From Acidobacteriota bacterium (lineage in GTDB: Bacteria; Acidobacteriota; Blastocatellia; RBC074): a stretch of DNA of 64,000 bases. This document shows, in pieces, positions 1-8,050 of this stretch. Where the stretch lies: assembly GCA_016196035.1 (NCBI GenBank), contig JACPYM010000099.1:64869-128868 (forward strand), read 5' to 3'. The position numbers and the translations under genes are program-made. Within the stretch, counting starts at the first letter, position 1; each line of letters begins with the position of its first letter. The notes under the pieces were generated by a model. The model was not told the DNA's origin. It saw only the letters and a program-made list of their open reading frames with translations, and made no database searches.

Positions 1-1347
1 CAAGCAACGCGCGGCAGCAGCGTAATCAGCGCTCTTCAGATAGACCCGGCCCAGACTCCGCAGCACATTGCCAATATCATTCGGATCATTCGAGATGCGC
101 CACTTGGCAAGTGCTTGCTGGTAGTTTTCCGTGGCTGCGGGCAAATCACCGAGCGTGAAATAGAGATCGCCAAAGTAGTAATAAACCCGCGCCTCACCCC
201 AAACCTCCGCAGCTTTCCGCCAGTATTCAAGCCCAAGATTGAGCGCATCAATCGCTTTCTGTATTTCCCCCAAAGCCAGATAGGCTCTACCCAAATTCGT
301 TACCGAACCAGCCGAGCCGCGATTATGTTCGTGCTGGTTGTAATCCACCGCTTGATAAGCCTTGAACGCCGCTTCGCCGTATTCAACGGCCTTCCGCCTT
401 TCTCCCAACAAGTGGTAACACGTAGCCATTGAGTGGAACGTCCAGCCCACGCCCCAAGTAGCCCCTTTCCCTTGCGTCTGCCAAAGCGGCAATGCCCGTT
501 GAAAGGCTTCAAGCGCCTGCGCGTAATCGTTGAGGTGAATGTAGGCTTCACCCAGACACATCAGCGCGTTGGATTCACCATTGAGGTCTCCCAGCGAGCG
601 AGATAAGGCGATTGACTGGTTGGAAACTTCGGCTGCCTGTTCATACTCGCCAAGCGAATTATGAATGTCAGCCAGCATTTCAAGCACTCTTCTCTCAGTC
701 CGGGACTCGCCGGTTCGGTGAAACAACTCGCGTGCTTTCAGATAAAGAATTTTTGCTTTTGCCAGTGACTCGCTGGTGTCCAGGCCGTGATTCCGTTGCG
801 CCTCGGTGAACGAAAGCCAGGCCCCAACACGGTCTTTGTCCTGTTCGGTGGGAAGACGTAAAGCAGTCAGCGTAAGCGCGTAGCAGGCAGGTAGCGCACT
901 GTTGTCAGGGTTTGAACGCACGCTCATGCCGGCACGGACTTCCACCAAGTAATCACCGGTGAATTGAGCGATAGCCGACTGTGCTGGAGAATTTTGCCCT
1001 TCCACCTCGTTGTTTTCCTGCGTGCCTTCAATTCTTTTTCCATCGGGTGTAAGCAGCGTGACGCTGAAATAAAACTTCCCCGCCAAAATCTGAAGCCGCA
1101 AATTGACATACTCGCCCGCCTGCATATACACGCGATAAAGATGCGGCTGCCCACCTTCCCACGCGCGCTCGATGGTTTGGCCGGGCGCGAGCGTGGGCAG
1201 TTCCTGCTGACGGGTGAATTCATCCGCAAAAGCGCGCGGCGTGCTGGTTGCCGCACGCTCCGCAAGAAGCAGCCATCCGCAAGCAACACTAAGCGCGACG
1301 CAAGCCGTGCGGCGGACGAAGGATTTTGTAGCTTTGGCGTGGCGCAT
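1..1347 (-). CDS. TPR protein with N-terminal beta domain, C-terminus beyond window (CHAT-type expected)
   Basis: An open frame of 449 codons runs from an ATG at 1347 to the left edge without a stop, so the gene is cut at its 3' end. GAGGGGAAAAGT just before the ATG is a good ribosome binding site. Residues 1-40 look like a signal or membrane segment (VALSVACGWLLLAERAA). Residues of about 50-160 resemble a pre-peptidase-like beta domain (GQPHLYRVYMQAGEYVNLRL, then LLTPDGKRIEG). From about 170 on there are tetratricopeptide repeats (for example NALMCLGEAYIHLNDYAQAL and NLGRAYLALGEIQKAIDALN). In acidobacteria this arrangement usually ends in a CHAT caspase-like domain, but that part is not in the window, so this is inference. 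It lies 53 bp downstream of the anti-sigma-like gene on the same strand and probably belongs to the same operon as that gene and the sigma factor. Confidence 0.8.
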   Translation of the reverse strand, partial: MRHAKATKSFVRRTACVALSVACGWLLLAERAATSTPRAFADEFTRQQELPTLAPGQTIERAWEGGQPHLYRVYMQAGEYVNLRLQILAGKFYFSVTLLTPDGKRIEGTQENNEVEGQNSPAQSAIAQFTGDYLVEVRAGMSVRSNPDNSALPACYALTLTALRLPTEQDKDRVGAWLSFTEAQRNHGLDTSESLAKAKILYLKARELFHRTGESRTERRVLEMLADIHNSLGEYEQAAEVSNQSIALSRSLGDLNGESNALMCLGEAYIHLNDYAQALEAFQRALPLWQTQGKGATWGVGWTFHSMATCYHLLGERRKAVEYGEAAFKAYQAVDYNQHEHNRGSAGSVTNLGRAYLALGEIQKAIDALNLGLEYWRKAAEVWGEARVYYYFGDLYFTLGDLPAATENYQQALAKWRISNDPNDIGNVLRSLGRVYLKSADYAAAARCL

Positions 1348-1400
1348 ACTTTTCCCCTCGATTGACCAAAGGAACAAGAAACTGACCGGCGCGTGATTAG

Positions 1401-2300
1401 TTAGGGCCGCACGATCAGCAGACGATAGTCTTCCGGCGCAACATCGGCCTGCTGCGCGCGCTCAAGACGCAACGTAGCGCCCTGATTTGCCAAACGGCGT
1501 AGATCAAGTGTGACGGATAAATGCTGCCCGGCACGGCTGCGCGCGCGGGCCACGGCCAGCGTGTGATCGGTGGCATCGAGAATGCTGATGCGATAGCCGC
1601 CCGCCGTTTGTGGTTCGCGCAGCGTAAGCAACAAACTCAAGCGAGCAGCCGGTAACTTGATAGGCGCGGCTTCCTGTCCAGCGCTACTGCGGCGTTGTGC
1701 TCCGAGCGCGCGGAAATCATTCAAATCAAGGCTGACAGCCAGCAACTCGTCAGCGGCCAGCGCAGGCTTGCCCACGACTGGCGGTGATGGTTGCGCTGTC
1801 GTTGCGCCTGCGCTTTCCGGCTGTTGGTGCGCAACCGTAGCTGTGGCTACAGGCGTGGGTTGCGTTTGGCTGACTTGCACGGTGGCCGTCCGCTCCCGCC
1901 ATATCCAAACAACAGCCGCCAGTAACAACACCGCGCACGCACCAGCCCAAAGCGGACGTTGCCACATCCGCCACGCGGCCAGCCAAACGCGCCACCAACT
2001 GGCCGGTTTTTGCGTGGCGCGCTGGCGACGATGCGCCACGATGGCGGCGTGGTATTCGTTGAAGCATTCCGAACAGCGGAACAGATGCGTTTGCAAATCA
2101 TCGTCGGGCAGCCGTTCCGCGCGCACGACGTTTTGCAACGCGCCAGAGACGGGGCAGCCCACGCGCTGCGGATTGGGAAAGCCAGTGGCGTAACGTTGCC
2201 GCGCGTGGGCAATCAATTCTTCGGCATCGGCAAAGCTGGGCGACAAGGCCCGGTCGCTACCGCTCACGGTACCGCTTGTTTGGTCGTGCTGGTTCATCAT
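1401..2300 (-). CDS. Membrane-anchored anti-sigma-factor-like protein
   Basis: Product of about 299 residues from the ATG pair at 2300/2297, preceded by AAGAAGAAAA; a longer frame begins at 2345 but has no better start. The cytoplasmic N-terminal part has Cys in VGCPVSG and a HLFRCSECF segment (His-x3-Cys-x2-Cys), the kind of zinc-binding cluster found in anti-sigma factors. One hydrophobic segment follows (LWAGACAVLLLAAVVWIW, about residues 120-140), then a Pro/Thr/Ala-rich linker and a C-terminal beta-type domain ending YRLLIVRP. The gene follows the sigma-factor gene by 88 bp on the same strand, the normal arrangement for a sigma/anti-sigma pair. No direct family match can be proven by eye; the assignment rests on the Cys cluster, the single membrane span and the neighbour. 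Confidence 0.65.
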   Translation of the reverse strand: MMNQHDQTSGTVSGSDRALSPSFADAEELIAHARQRYATGFPNPQRVGCPVSGALQNVVRAERLPDDDLQTHLFRCSECFNEYHAAIVAHRRQRATQKPASWWRVWLAAWRMWQRPLWAGACAVLLLAAVVWIWRERTATVQVSQTQPTPVATATVAHQQPESAGATTAQPSPPVVGKPALAADELLAVSLDLNDFRALGAQRRSSAGQEAAPIKLPAARLSLLLTLREPQTAGGYRISILDATDHTLAVARARSRAGQHLSVTLDLRRLANQGATLRLERAQQADVAPEDYRLLIVRP

Positions 2301-2388
2301 TTTTCTTCTTACACTCACAAGAGGGCGCGGCAGGCGAAAACGCACCCGTGCGCGAAAAAAAATCTTAAGGGTGAATTGCGCGGCTGGC

Positions 2389-2928
2389 TCAGTCGTTGTG
2401 AAGGTTCTGTTTGATGCGCTGGATTTCTTTAGCGAGTTTGCTGCGCAGAACGTTGGCTTGTGTGCCGAGCATGCGGGCGCTCTCTTCGTAGCTGTAACCG
2501 AGCGTGAGCAGGTTGAACAGTTGTTGGGTCGCCGGGGTCATCCGGCACACGATTTCATCTATCAGGATGTCTTGCAAGATGCCTTGGTCAGGCGCGTCAG
2601 CGGCCCGGTTGGGCGCTCCTTCCAATTCGCCGTCCGCGCCATGCTCGCGTTGACGCTGCCGCAGTTCATCAAGCACCAGGCGTTCAAAGCTGGTCCAGAG
2701 ATAAGCTTCAAGGTCTTTCAGGCGCGTGCGGTCTTGCCGGGAGACGGCGGCGACGGCTTTGAACAGCAGCCGCTGCCCGGCGGCTTCGTCATTGAGTTTG
2801 GCGTGGGCATAGTTGCGGGCGCGCGGCCACAGCGCGCGGGCCACCGCGTAGACGGCGGCGTCAACGTGGCCGAATGCATCGGTGTAACTTTCGTCTAGTT
2901 CGGGCCAATCGGCTGCTTCGGCATTCAT
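2389..2928 (-). CDS. ECF-like sigma-70 family RNA polymerase sigma factor
   Basis: Predicted product of 179 residues from the ATG at 2928 (MNAEAADWPELDES). The frame is open to 3024 but the extra residues look non-coding. The central part (LKDLEAYLWTSFERLVLDELRQ) resembles region 2 of ECF sigma factors. The C-terminal part (MTPATQQLFNLLTLGYSYEE followed by SARMLGTQANVLRSKLAKEI) is a typical region 4 helix-turn-helix, in which an acidic D/E is replaced by MTPATQQ. No strong ribosome binding site is seen before the chosen ATG. It is the first gene of a minus-strand group followed by an anti-sigma-like membrane protein and a TPR protein, suggesting a signal-responsive regulon that includes its own operon. 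Confidence 0.75.
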   Translation of the reverse strand: MNAEAADWPELDESYTDAFGHVDAAVYAVARALWPRARNYAHAKLNDEAAGQRLLFKAVAAVSRQDRTRLKDLEAYLWTSFERLVLDELRQRQREHGADGELEGAPNRAADAPDQGILQDILIDEIVCRMTPATQQLFNLLTLGYSYEESARMLGTQANVLRSKLAKEIQRIKQNLHND

Positions 2929-3077
2929 GGCAGTTTGTTGAAGAACGAGATTCTGCTTGCTTGAACGAGCGTAAGGCGGGCTGAGTTTAAGTGCGACTGC
3001 ACAACTTGGCAATCGTGCCGACAAAAAGCAAAAGGCTTGCTTGCAAACGAAACCGTCTGCAAGCAGGCCTTCTTGTT

Positions 3078-3199
3078 AGGACTTACGCAAAAGCGCATGG
3101 AGTTCAGGCTTCAGCCTGTGTGCGTGAACTCCAAGACAGGCTGAAGCCTGAACTCCATGCGCTTGCGCCACGTTTTTTTGAGCTTCTGCGTAAGTCCTA
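3078..3199. repeat. Long nested inverted repeat between RNase E/G and sigma-factor genes
   Basis: Outer arms 3078-3095 and 3182-3198 (AGGACTTACGCA / TGCGTAAGTCCT) enclose inner arms 3093-3119 and 3136-3162 that match over 27 bp (core GAGTTCAGGCTTCAGCCTGT). A T-run follows at 3173-3179. It sits downstream of the RNase E/G stop codon, so it may act as a transcription terminator. It also fits the window-wide pattern of large palindromic elements at gene junctions. Confidence 0.85.
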
Positions 3200-3224
3200 C
3201 TTGTTATTCAGACACTGCGCCGCG

Positions 3225-6200
3225 CTACGACAACGCGATGTCGAACTGTTCCTGATGCACCGCCGGGTCGCTCTTGATCGAAACGACGCCACCCAGATAC
3301 ACCTCAATCTCCTGCAAGACGTCGCGTTCGGATGAACGCAGGGCTTTGGCCACATCGGGGTGGACGCGGAGGATGACTTCGTTGGCGTCGTCCACGTCTT
3401 TGCTGATGCTGCGGGCTTCGGCCAGGATTTCGTAGGCCACGGTTTGCGGGCTTTTGACCATGCCGCCACCGCCGCAATACGAACAGGGCGTGCACAAGGT
3501 GCGTTCGAGCGATTGCTTGACGCGTTTGCGCGTGACGGCCACGAGACCGAAATCATTGAACTGGAGAATCTTCGAGGGCGCTTTGTCGTTGCGCATCTCG
3601 TATTCGAGCGCTTGCAAAACCTTGGCGCGGTTGCGGCGTTCTTCCATGTCAATGAAATCGAGCACGATGATGCCGCCCAGATCGCGCAGGCGGATTTGGC
3701 GCACGATTTCTTTGGCGGCTTCGAGGTTGGTTTTGGTAATGGTGTCTTCGAGGCGGTTGGACTTGCCGACGAATTTGCCGGTGTTGACGTCAATCGCGAC
3801 AAGGGCTTCGGTTTGGTTGATCACGATGTAACCGCCGGAGCGCAGCCAGACGCGGGGTTTGACGGCTTTGTCAATTTCGGCCTGCACGCCGTAATGATCG
3901 AGGATCGGTTCGTCTTTGGTGTACAGTTTGACGCGGTTGACCATCTTGGGGGCGAAGCGGTTGACGAAATCCACCATGCGTTCGTACTCCTCTTCGTTGT
4001 CCACGCGGATGGCCGAAAAGTCGCCGGAGAGTTGGTCGCGCAGGATGCGCTGCACCAAATCCAAATCGCGGTGAATGATGGCGGGCGCTTTGACGCGGTC
4101 GGCGCGGCGGCGCATGTCGTTCCAGGTGCGCACGAGGTATTGCATGTCGTCGCGCAACTCTTCGTTGGTGCAACCGTGCGCGGCGGTGCGCACAATGAAG
4201 CCGCCCGTGGCGCCGGTTTCGGCGCGCAGCGTGTGCAACGTGCGTTTCAAGCGCATGCGTTCTTCGTCGGTGCCGATCTTGCGCGAGACGCCGATGTGTT
4301 CGACGGTCGGCATGTAAACGATGTAGCGGCCTGGCAGGGCGACGTGCGACGTGATGCGCGCGCCTTTCTGGCCGATGGGTTCTTTGGCGATCTGGACGAT
4401 GATTTCCTGACCTTCGCGCAGCAGGTCGGTGATGACCGGACGTTGAAAGCGGTTGTCGTGCGCGGCGCCTCGTGAACCGCCGTGATTGCCCGTGCTGCTA
4501 CTACTGCTGCTCCGGCGTTCATACGCTGGCGCAGCGATGGGCGCAGGTGCGGGCGCGAGTACCGCCACAGGCGCGGCTTCTACGTGATCGTCTTCATGAA
4601 ATTCTTCGGTGTCGGCGGTGGCTTCGGTGACGGCGCGGCGCGCGGGGAAATTGCGGCGACGCCCCCGGCCACCACGGCGCGTGGCGGCCATTTCGCCGCG
4701 GTTGCGGCGTTGGCGCACTTTGGCGCTGCCTTCGGGCATTGGCTCTTCGGCGGGCGCGGTGGGATTGAGCGAAAGCACTTCGACATCGCCCAACAATTCG
4801 ACGACGCCAATCTCAGGTAAGGGCATAGGCAATTCATCGGTCACCGCCGGTAACACATCTTCAGTGGCAGCGGTGGCAGGCACTTCTGGCGCAGGTTCAT
4901 GCGGCAATTCGCGCGTCTGACGCTCGGTTGCAAACCAGGCGGGAGCCGTCACCGGCTCCGTCACGGCGACGAGCGCACCGGCTTCGGCACGCACAAGCGC
5001 GTGGTGTTCCGGCTCAGCGGCGTCAGCCGCCGCTGCACTGCCAGCTTCAACGGGTGCGTCGGCCAGCGGGGCGGTCGGCGCGGGTTCGGGTTCTTCTTCG
5101 TCGCGAATGCGCTCAAAGCCCGCCGGCAAATCAAGCGAACCGGTCAACGAACCGACCGTGACATCCGGCGTTGGCTCGACTTCCAACACTGTGGTGCGGA
5201 ACTCTTCGGCGCGCACCTGTTCGGCGATGCGTTCCTGCATCATGGCATCTTTGAGCATCTCACCAGCCTCGGCCTCGTCGTCCCGCTCGTCATCCATGAT
5301 GCGTTCAAACGGATTGTGATGAACGATCACGACAGGCTGCTGCTGAACGGCGGGAGCGGCTGCCTCGCCGTGCGTTGCGGTTTCGGCGGTCTCGGCGACT
5401 GCGACCGATTCCAGTTCAAAGGTTTCCATGGACTCCGGGGCCTCCGGGGTTTCAACTTCGGCGGTCTCGGCGCCGCCACGGCGGGGACGGCGGCGGCGGC
5501 GGCGGCGGCCTTGGCCTTCTTCGCCTGACGCATCTTCGGGCGCGCCTGATTCTTCCGAGGTGTCGGCCAGGGCTTCGACTTCGGGCGCTTCTTCGACCAC
5601 TGGCGCGGGAGCTTCCAACGCCTCTTCCGGTTCGGTATAGCGCAATCGGTTGCGGCGGCGCTGGCGGCCATCGCGCGGACGCGCCTCAGCGCTGGGTTCC
5701 TCGTCTTCCTCGCCATTGAAAGCCGTGACCGAGCCAGTCGTAATAATTGTGCCGAGGCCTGCGGCGGTCAGCATTTCATCGCCGGGGGCGGGTTCGATCT
5801 CCGGCTCTTCGGCGAGGTCTGCGATGTGTTGCATGGCGACGGCGGCGAGTTCGGCATCACGGTCGGCATCACGATCGGCATCACGATCATCTACGGCGAT
5901 GCGGTCAACTTCATAAGCGGCCTCGCGCGCTTCGCGGGGTTGGCGTTGCTGGCGTTCGCGGTATGACGCGGTGGTAATCGGCGGGCGCGGATCCTTTGCC
6001 GGTGGCGCCAGTTGCAGTGGTTGTTGCGGTTCGCGCGCGGCGACTTCGTCTTCGTCGAGTTCTTCTTCATCAAAGAAGTCTGAGACGTAGAGGAAGGAAT
6101 CGCGTTCGAGGCCGATGTCCACAAAGGCGGATTGCATGCCGGGCAGGACTTTCATCACCCGGCCTTTGTATATGTTGCCGACGATGCCCTGGTTTTCATC

Positions 6201-6296
6201 GCCGCGTTCGACGTAAAACTCAGTCACGACATCGTCTTCGATAATGGCGATCTTCTTTTCGCGTCCGTTGACGCTGACGATCAATTCTTTCGACAT
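3225..6296 (-). CDS. rng: Ribonuclease E/G with ~545-residue insertion in the S1 domain
   Basis: Endoribonuclease for rRNA processing and mRNA decay. The start is ATG 6296 (MSKELIVSVNG), preceded by GAGGAG; this gives 1023 residues against roughly 490 for RNase G. The S1 domain starts at residues 30-78 (IVGNIYKGRVMKVLPGMQSA) and is then interrupted by about 545 low-complexity residues rich in Glu, Ala, Pro and Arg tracts (GRRRRRRRPRRGG). It resumes at about residue 622 (LLREGQEIIVQIAKEPIGQK). The catalytic region is intact: VAIDVNTGKFVGK and IIVLDFIDMEERRNR provide the metal-binding aspartates. CTPCSYCGGGG is the zinc-link CxxC motif. The gene is the last of the mre-mrd-rod operon, the usual place for rng next to mreBCD. 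Split-S1 Rne/Rng proteins are known in acidobacteria; the function of the insert is unknown. Confidence 0.93.
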   Translation of the reverse strand: MSKELIVSVNGREKKIAIIEDDVVTEFYVERGDENQGIVGNIYKGRVMKVLPGMQSAFVDIGLERDSFLYVSDFFDEEELDEDEVAAREPQQPLQLAPPAKDPRPPITTASYRERQQRQPREAREAAYEVDRIAVDDRDADRDADRDAELAAVAMQHIADLAEEPEIEPAPGDEMLTAAGLGTIITTGSVTAFNGEEDEEPSAEARPRDGRQRRRNRLRYTEPEEALEAPAPVVEEAPEVEALADTSEESGAPEDASGEEGQGRRRRRRRPRRGGAETAEVETPEAPESMETFELESVAVAETAETATHGEAAAPAVQQQPVVIVHHNPFERIMDDERDDEAEAGEMLKDAMMQERIAEQVRAEEFRTTVLEVEPTPDVTVGSLTGSLDLPAGFERIRDEEEPEPAPTAPLADAPVEAGSAAAADAAEPEHHALVRAEAGALVAVTEPVTAPAWFATERQTRELPHEPAPEVPATAATEDVLPAVTDELPMPLPEIGVVELLGDVEVLSLNPTAPAEEPMPEGSAKVRQRRNRGEMAATRRGGRGRRRNFPARRAVTEATADTEEFHEDDHVEAAPVAVLAPAPAPIAAPAYERRSSSSSSTGNHGGSRGAAHDNRFQRPVITDLLREGQEIIVQIAKEPIGQKGARITSHVALPGRYIVYMPTVEHIGVSRKIGTDEERMRLKRTLHTLRAETGATGGFIVRTAAHGCTNEELRDDMQYLVRTWNDMRRRADRVKAPAIIHRDLDLVQRILRDQLSGDFSAIRVDNEEEYERMVDFVNRFAPKMVNRVKLYTKDEPILDHYGVQAEIDKAVKPRVWLRSGGYIVINQTEALVAIDVNTGKFVGKSNRLEDTITKTNLEAAKEIVRQIRLRDLGGIIVLDFIDMEERRNRAKVLQALEYEMRNDKAPSKILQFNDFGLVAVTRKRVKQSLERTLCTPCSYCGGGGMVKSPQTVAYEILAEARSISKDVDDANEVILRVHPDVAKALRSSERDVLQEIEVYLGGVVSIKSDPAVHQEQFDIALS

Positions 6297-6858
6297 TCGG
6301 TTCTCCTCTGCGGAAGCAGTTTTAGCACCGGATTGAGGCAGCAAAAGGTTTGTTGCGGCCCGGCCTAAAACCGGAGTCAAGCTTGGGTTGGCTGGCTGGC
6401 AGATAGTCGGAGGGCTGTCAGGGGTTGAAGCAAGCGGTCGTCGCTGACGACTCGCGTCACGACGACTGTTGGATAAAACCGGCGCAGAGAAAACGGAGCG
6501 GCGCGCCAGCAGAGCGTGAGACCGGGCGCGGCACGACGGTGTGTTAAGGGTCGTGCGCGCAAATTCTGTGTCGCCTGACGCGACAACGCTCTGCCAGCGC
6601 AGCCTCTCCCGATTGATCTTTACCGGGGAATCTTCAACTGCCGCCGAAGCGGCAAAACCTGAGTAAGACCTCTGACGCTGACCGGCTTGCGCAGCGCAAA
6701 CCGGCTTGCCAGCGTGATAGTGACCCAGGTGCGCGGCGGCACTAAATCCGCGCCACCAGGGCCGTGTCGCAGTTGGTCTTTGGGAACGCTGTGGCGGTGA
6801 CTGGCAAGGCTGACGTGGGGACGGAATTGCAGTGGCCTTCCGTGCTCAACGTATACCT
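6297..6858. other. Intergenic region between rodA and rng
   Basis: About 560 bp without a convincing gene. Two short minus-strand frames (6377-6586 and 6620-6862) have Arg/Pro-rich, domain-less translations and no ribosome binding site. The segment could hold a promoter for rng, but no clear -35/-10 pair was recognised. Confidence 0.5.
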
Positions 6859-7956
6859 TCAATTCACGAAGCGCCGTAAACGCACATTCATCGCCAGCCC
6901 CAGCCCAAAAAACGTGGCCAGCACCGACGATCTGCCGAAACTCATGAGTGGCAGCGGGATGCCCATAATCGGCAAGAGCCGCACAACCATCCCCACACTG
7001 ACGGTGACGTGATAGAGCAGCAGCGCTGCGTAACCCGCAATGAGTAATAACCCCGTGCGGTCGCGCGCTTGCCGGGCGATTTGGAACAATCGCAGCACCA
7101 TCAAGAGATACAACACCATCAGCGCAAAGCTGCCCAGAAACCCGGTTTCTTCACTCGCAACGGCAAAAATGAAATCTGTGTGAACTTCGGGCAAAAACCC
7201 GTAGCGTCCCTGTGTTCCCTGACCAACGCCTCTTCCCCACAGTCCGCCCGACCCCACGGCAATCTCGGATTGATCGTTTTGATGGCGGTAACGTTTCTCC
7301 GCCAATTCGGGCCAATAGACTGCCAAGATGCGTTGCGCTTTGTAATCCTTGCTCGCCTTGACGTGCGGGACGGCCAGCACGACGACCAGGATGAGCGCCA
7401 CCGCAACTCCGGCGACCCAACTCCAGCGCACTCCGCACAGGAACAAGATCGCCGCAAAGAAAGAGGTGAAACTAAGTGTGCTGCCGGTGTCGTGTTCGAG
7501 ATACACAAGCACCGTCGGCACGATCCAAATGGCGGCTGCCATCAGGACTGTCCGCAGTTTCAGCGGACGTTCGCGCACGTCGGACAAAAAGTGCGTCAGC
7601 ATCAGCAAGGTAAACAGCTTGGCCGGTTCCGAAGGCTGAAATTTGACAAAGCCCAGGTTGAGCCAGCTCTTGTTGCCGTTGACTTCGTAGCCCAAGGGTG
7701 TGAGCACGAGCAACAACATCACGATTCCGACGGCGTAAAAGTACGGTGCCGCCGCGACAATGATGCGGTAATCACGCATCGTCATCACGAACAGCAGCAC
7801 GATGCCAGCGGCAATTCCCCACAATTGATTGCGCCACAATCCCGGCTGCGGCTCGGAACTGGAGATTTCGAGTACGCCGAACAGCGCAATCGCCAACGCC
7901 ATCCCGAACAACGGCCAGTCAAAATCATCAATTGTGCGTTTGGAAATGCCGAACAT
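6859..7956 (-). CDS. rodA: Rod-shape lipid II polymerase RodA (SEDS family)
   Basis: A 365-residue polytopic membrane protein of the SEDS (FtsW/RodA/SpoVE) family, the peptidoglycan glycosyltransferase partner of PBP2 in cell elongation. About ten hydrophobic segments are visible. Family hallmarks are NGNKSWLNLGFVKFQPSEPA after the third or fourth helix, the loop region VGSGGLWGRGVGQGTQ, LPEVHTDFIFAVASEETGF, and GIPLPLMSFGRSSV near the C-terminus. It follows mrdA on the same strand. The start ATG at 7956 is directly preceded by a 7-bp tandem repeat (units of GTGGTCA type, 7957-7992), so there is no Shine-Dalgarno sequence. Translation may depend on coupling or on an unusual leader. Confidence 0.95.
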   Translation of the reverse strand: MFGISKRTIDDFDWPLFGMALAIALFGVLEISSSEPQPGLWRNQLWGIAAGIVLLFVMTMRDYRIIVAAAPYFYAVGIVMLLLVLTPLGYEVNGNKSWLNLGFVKFQPSEPAKLFTLLMLTHFLSDVRERPLKLRTVLMAAAIWIVPTVLVYLEHDTGSTLSFTSFFAAILFLCGVRWSWVAGVAVALILVVVLAVPHVKASKDYKAQRILAVYWPELAEKRYRHQNDQSEIAVGSGGLWGRGVGQGTQGRYGFLPEVHTDFIFAVASEETGFLGSFALMVLYLLMVLRLFQIARQARDRTGLLLIAGYAALLLYHVTVSVGMVVRLLPIMGIPLPLMSFGRSSVLATFFGLGLAMNVRLRRFVN

Positions 7957-8047
7957 AGTGGTCAGTGGTCAGTGGTCAGTGGTCAGTGGTCAGTTGCCTG
8001 CAATTGGACACTCATTGCCAATCACTGACCACTGACCACTGACCACT
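7957..8047. repeat. 7-bp tandem repeat with inverted copy (GTCAGTG units)
   Basis: Five or so consecutive GTCAGTG-type heptamers occupy 7957-7992, and the complementary run (CACTGAC units) occupies 8023-8047, so the RNA could form a long hairpin. The block fills the whole space between the mrdA stop codon and the rodA start codon. Its style, with 7-bp units that differ at each locus, recalls cyanobacterial STRR sequences. Confidence 0.9.
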
Positions 8048-8050
8048 GGT

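Noticed and set aside
3360-4475. 371-residue plus-strand frame
   Set aside because: It is antisense to the RNase E/G catalytic region; its translation is rich in Asp/Val/Phe with no domain, as expected of a GC-rich shadow frame.
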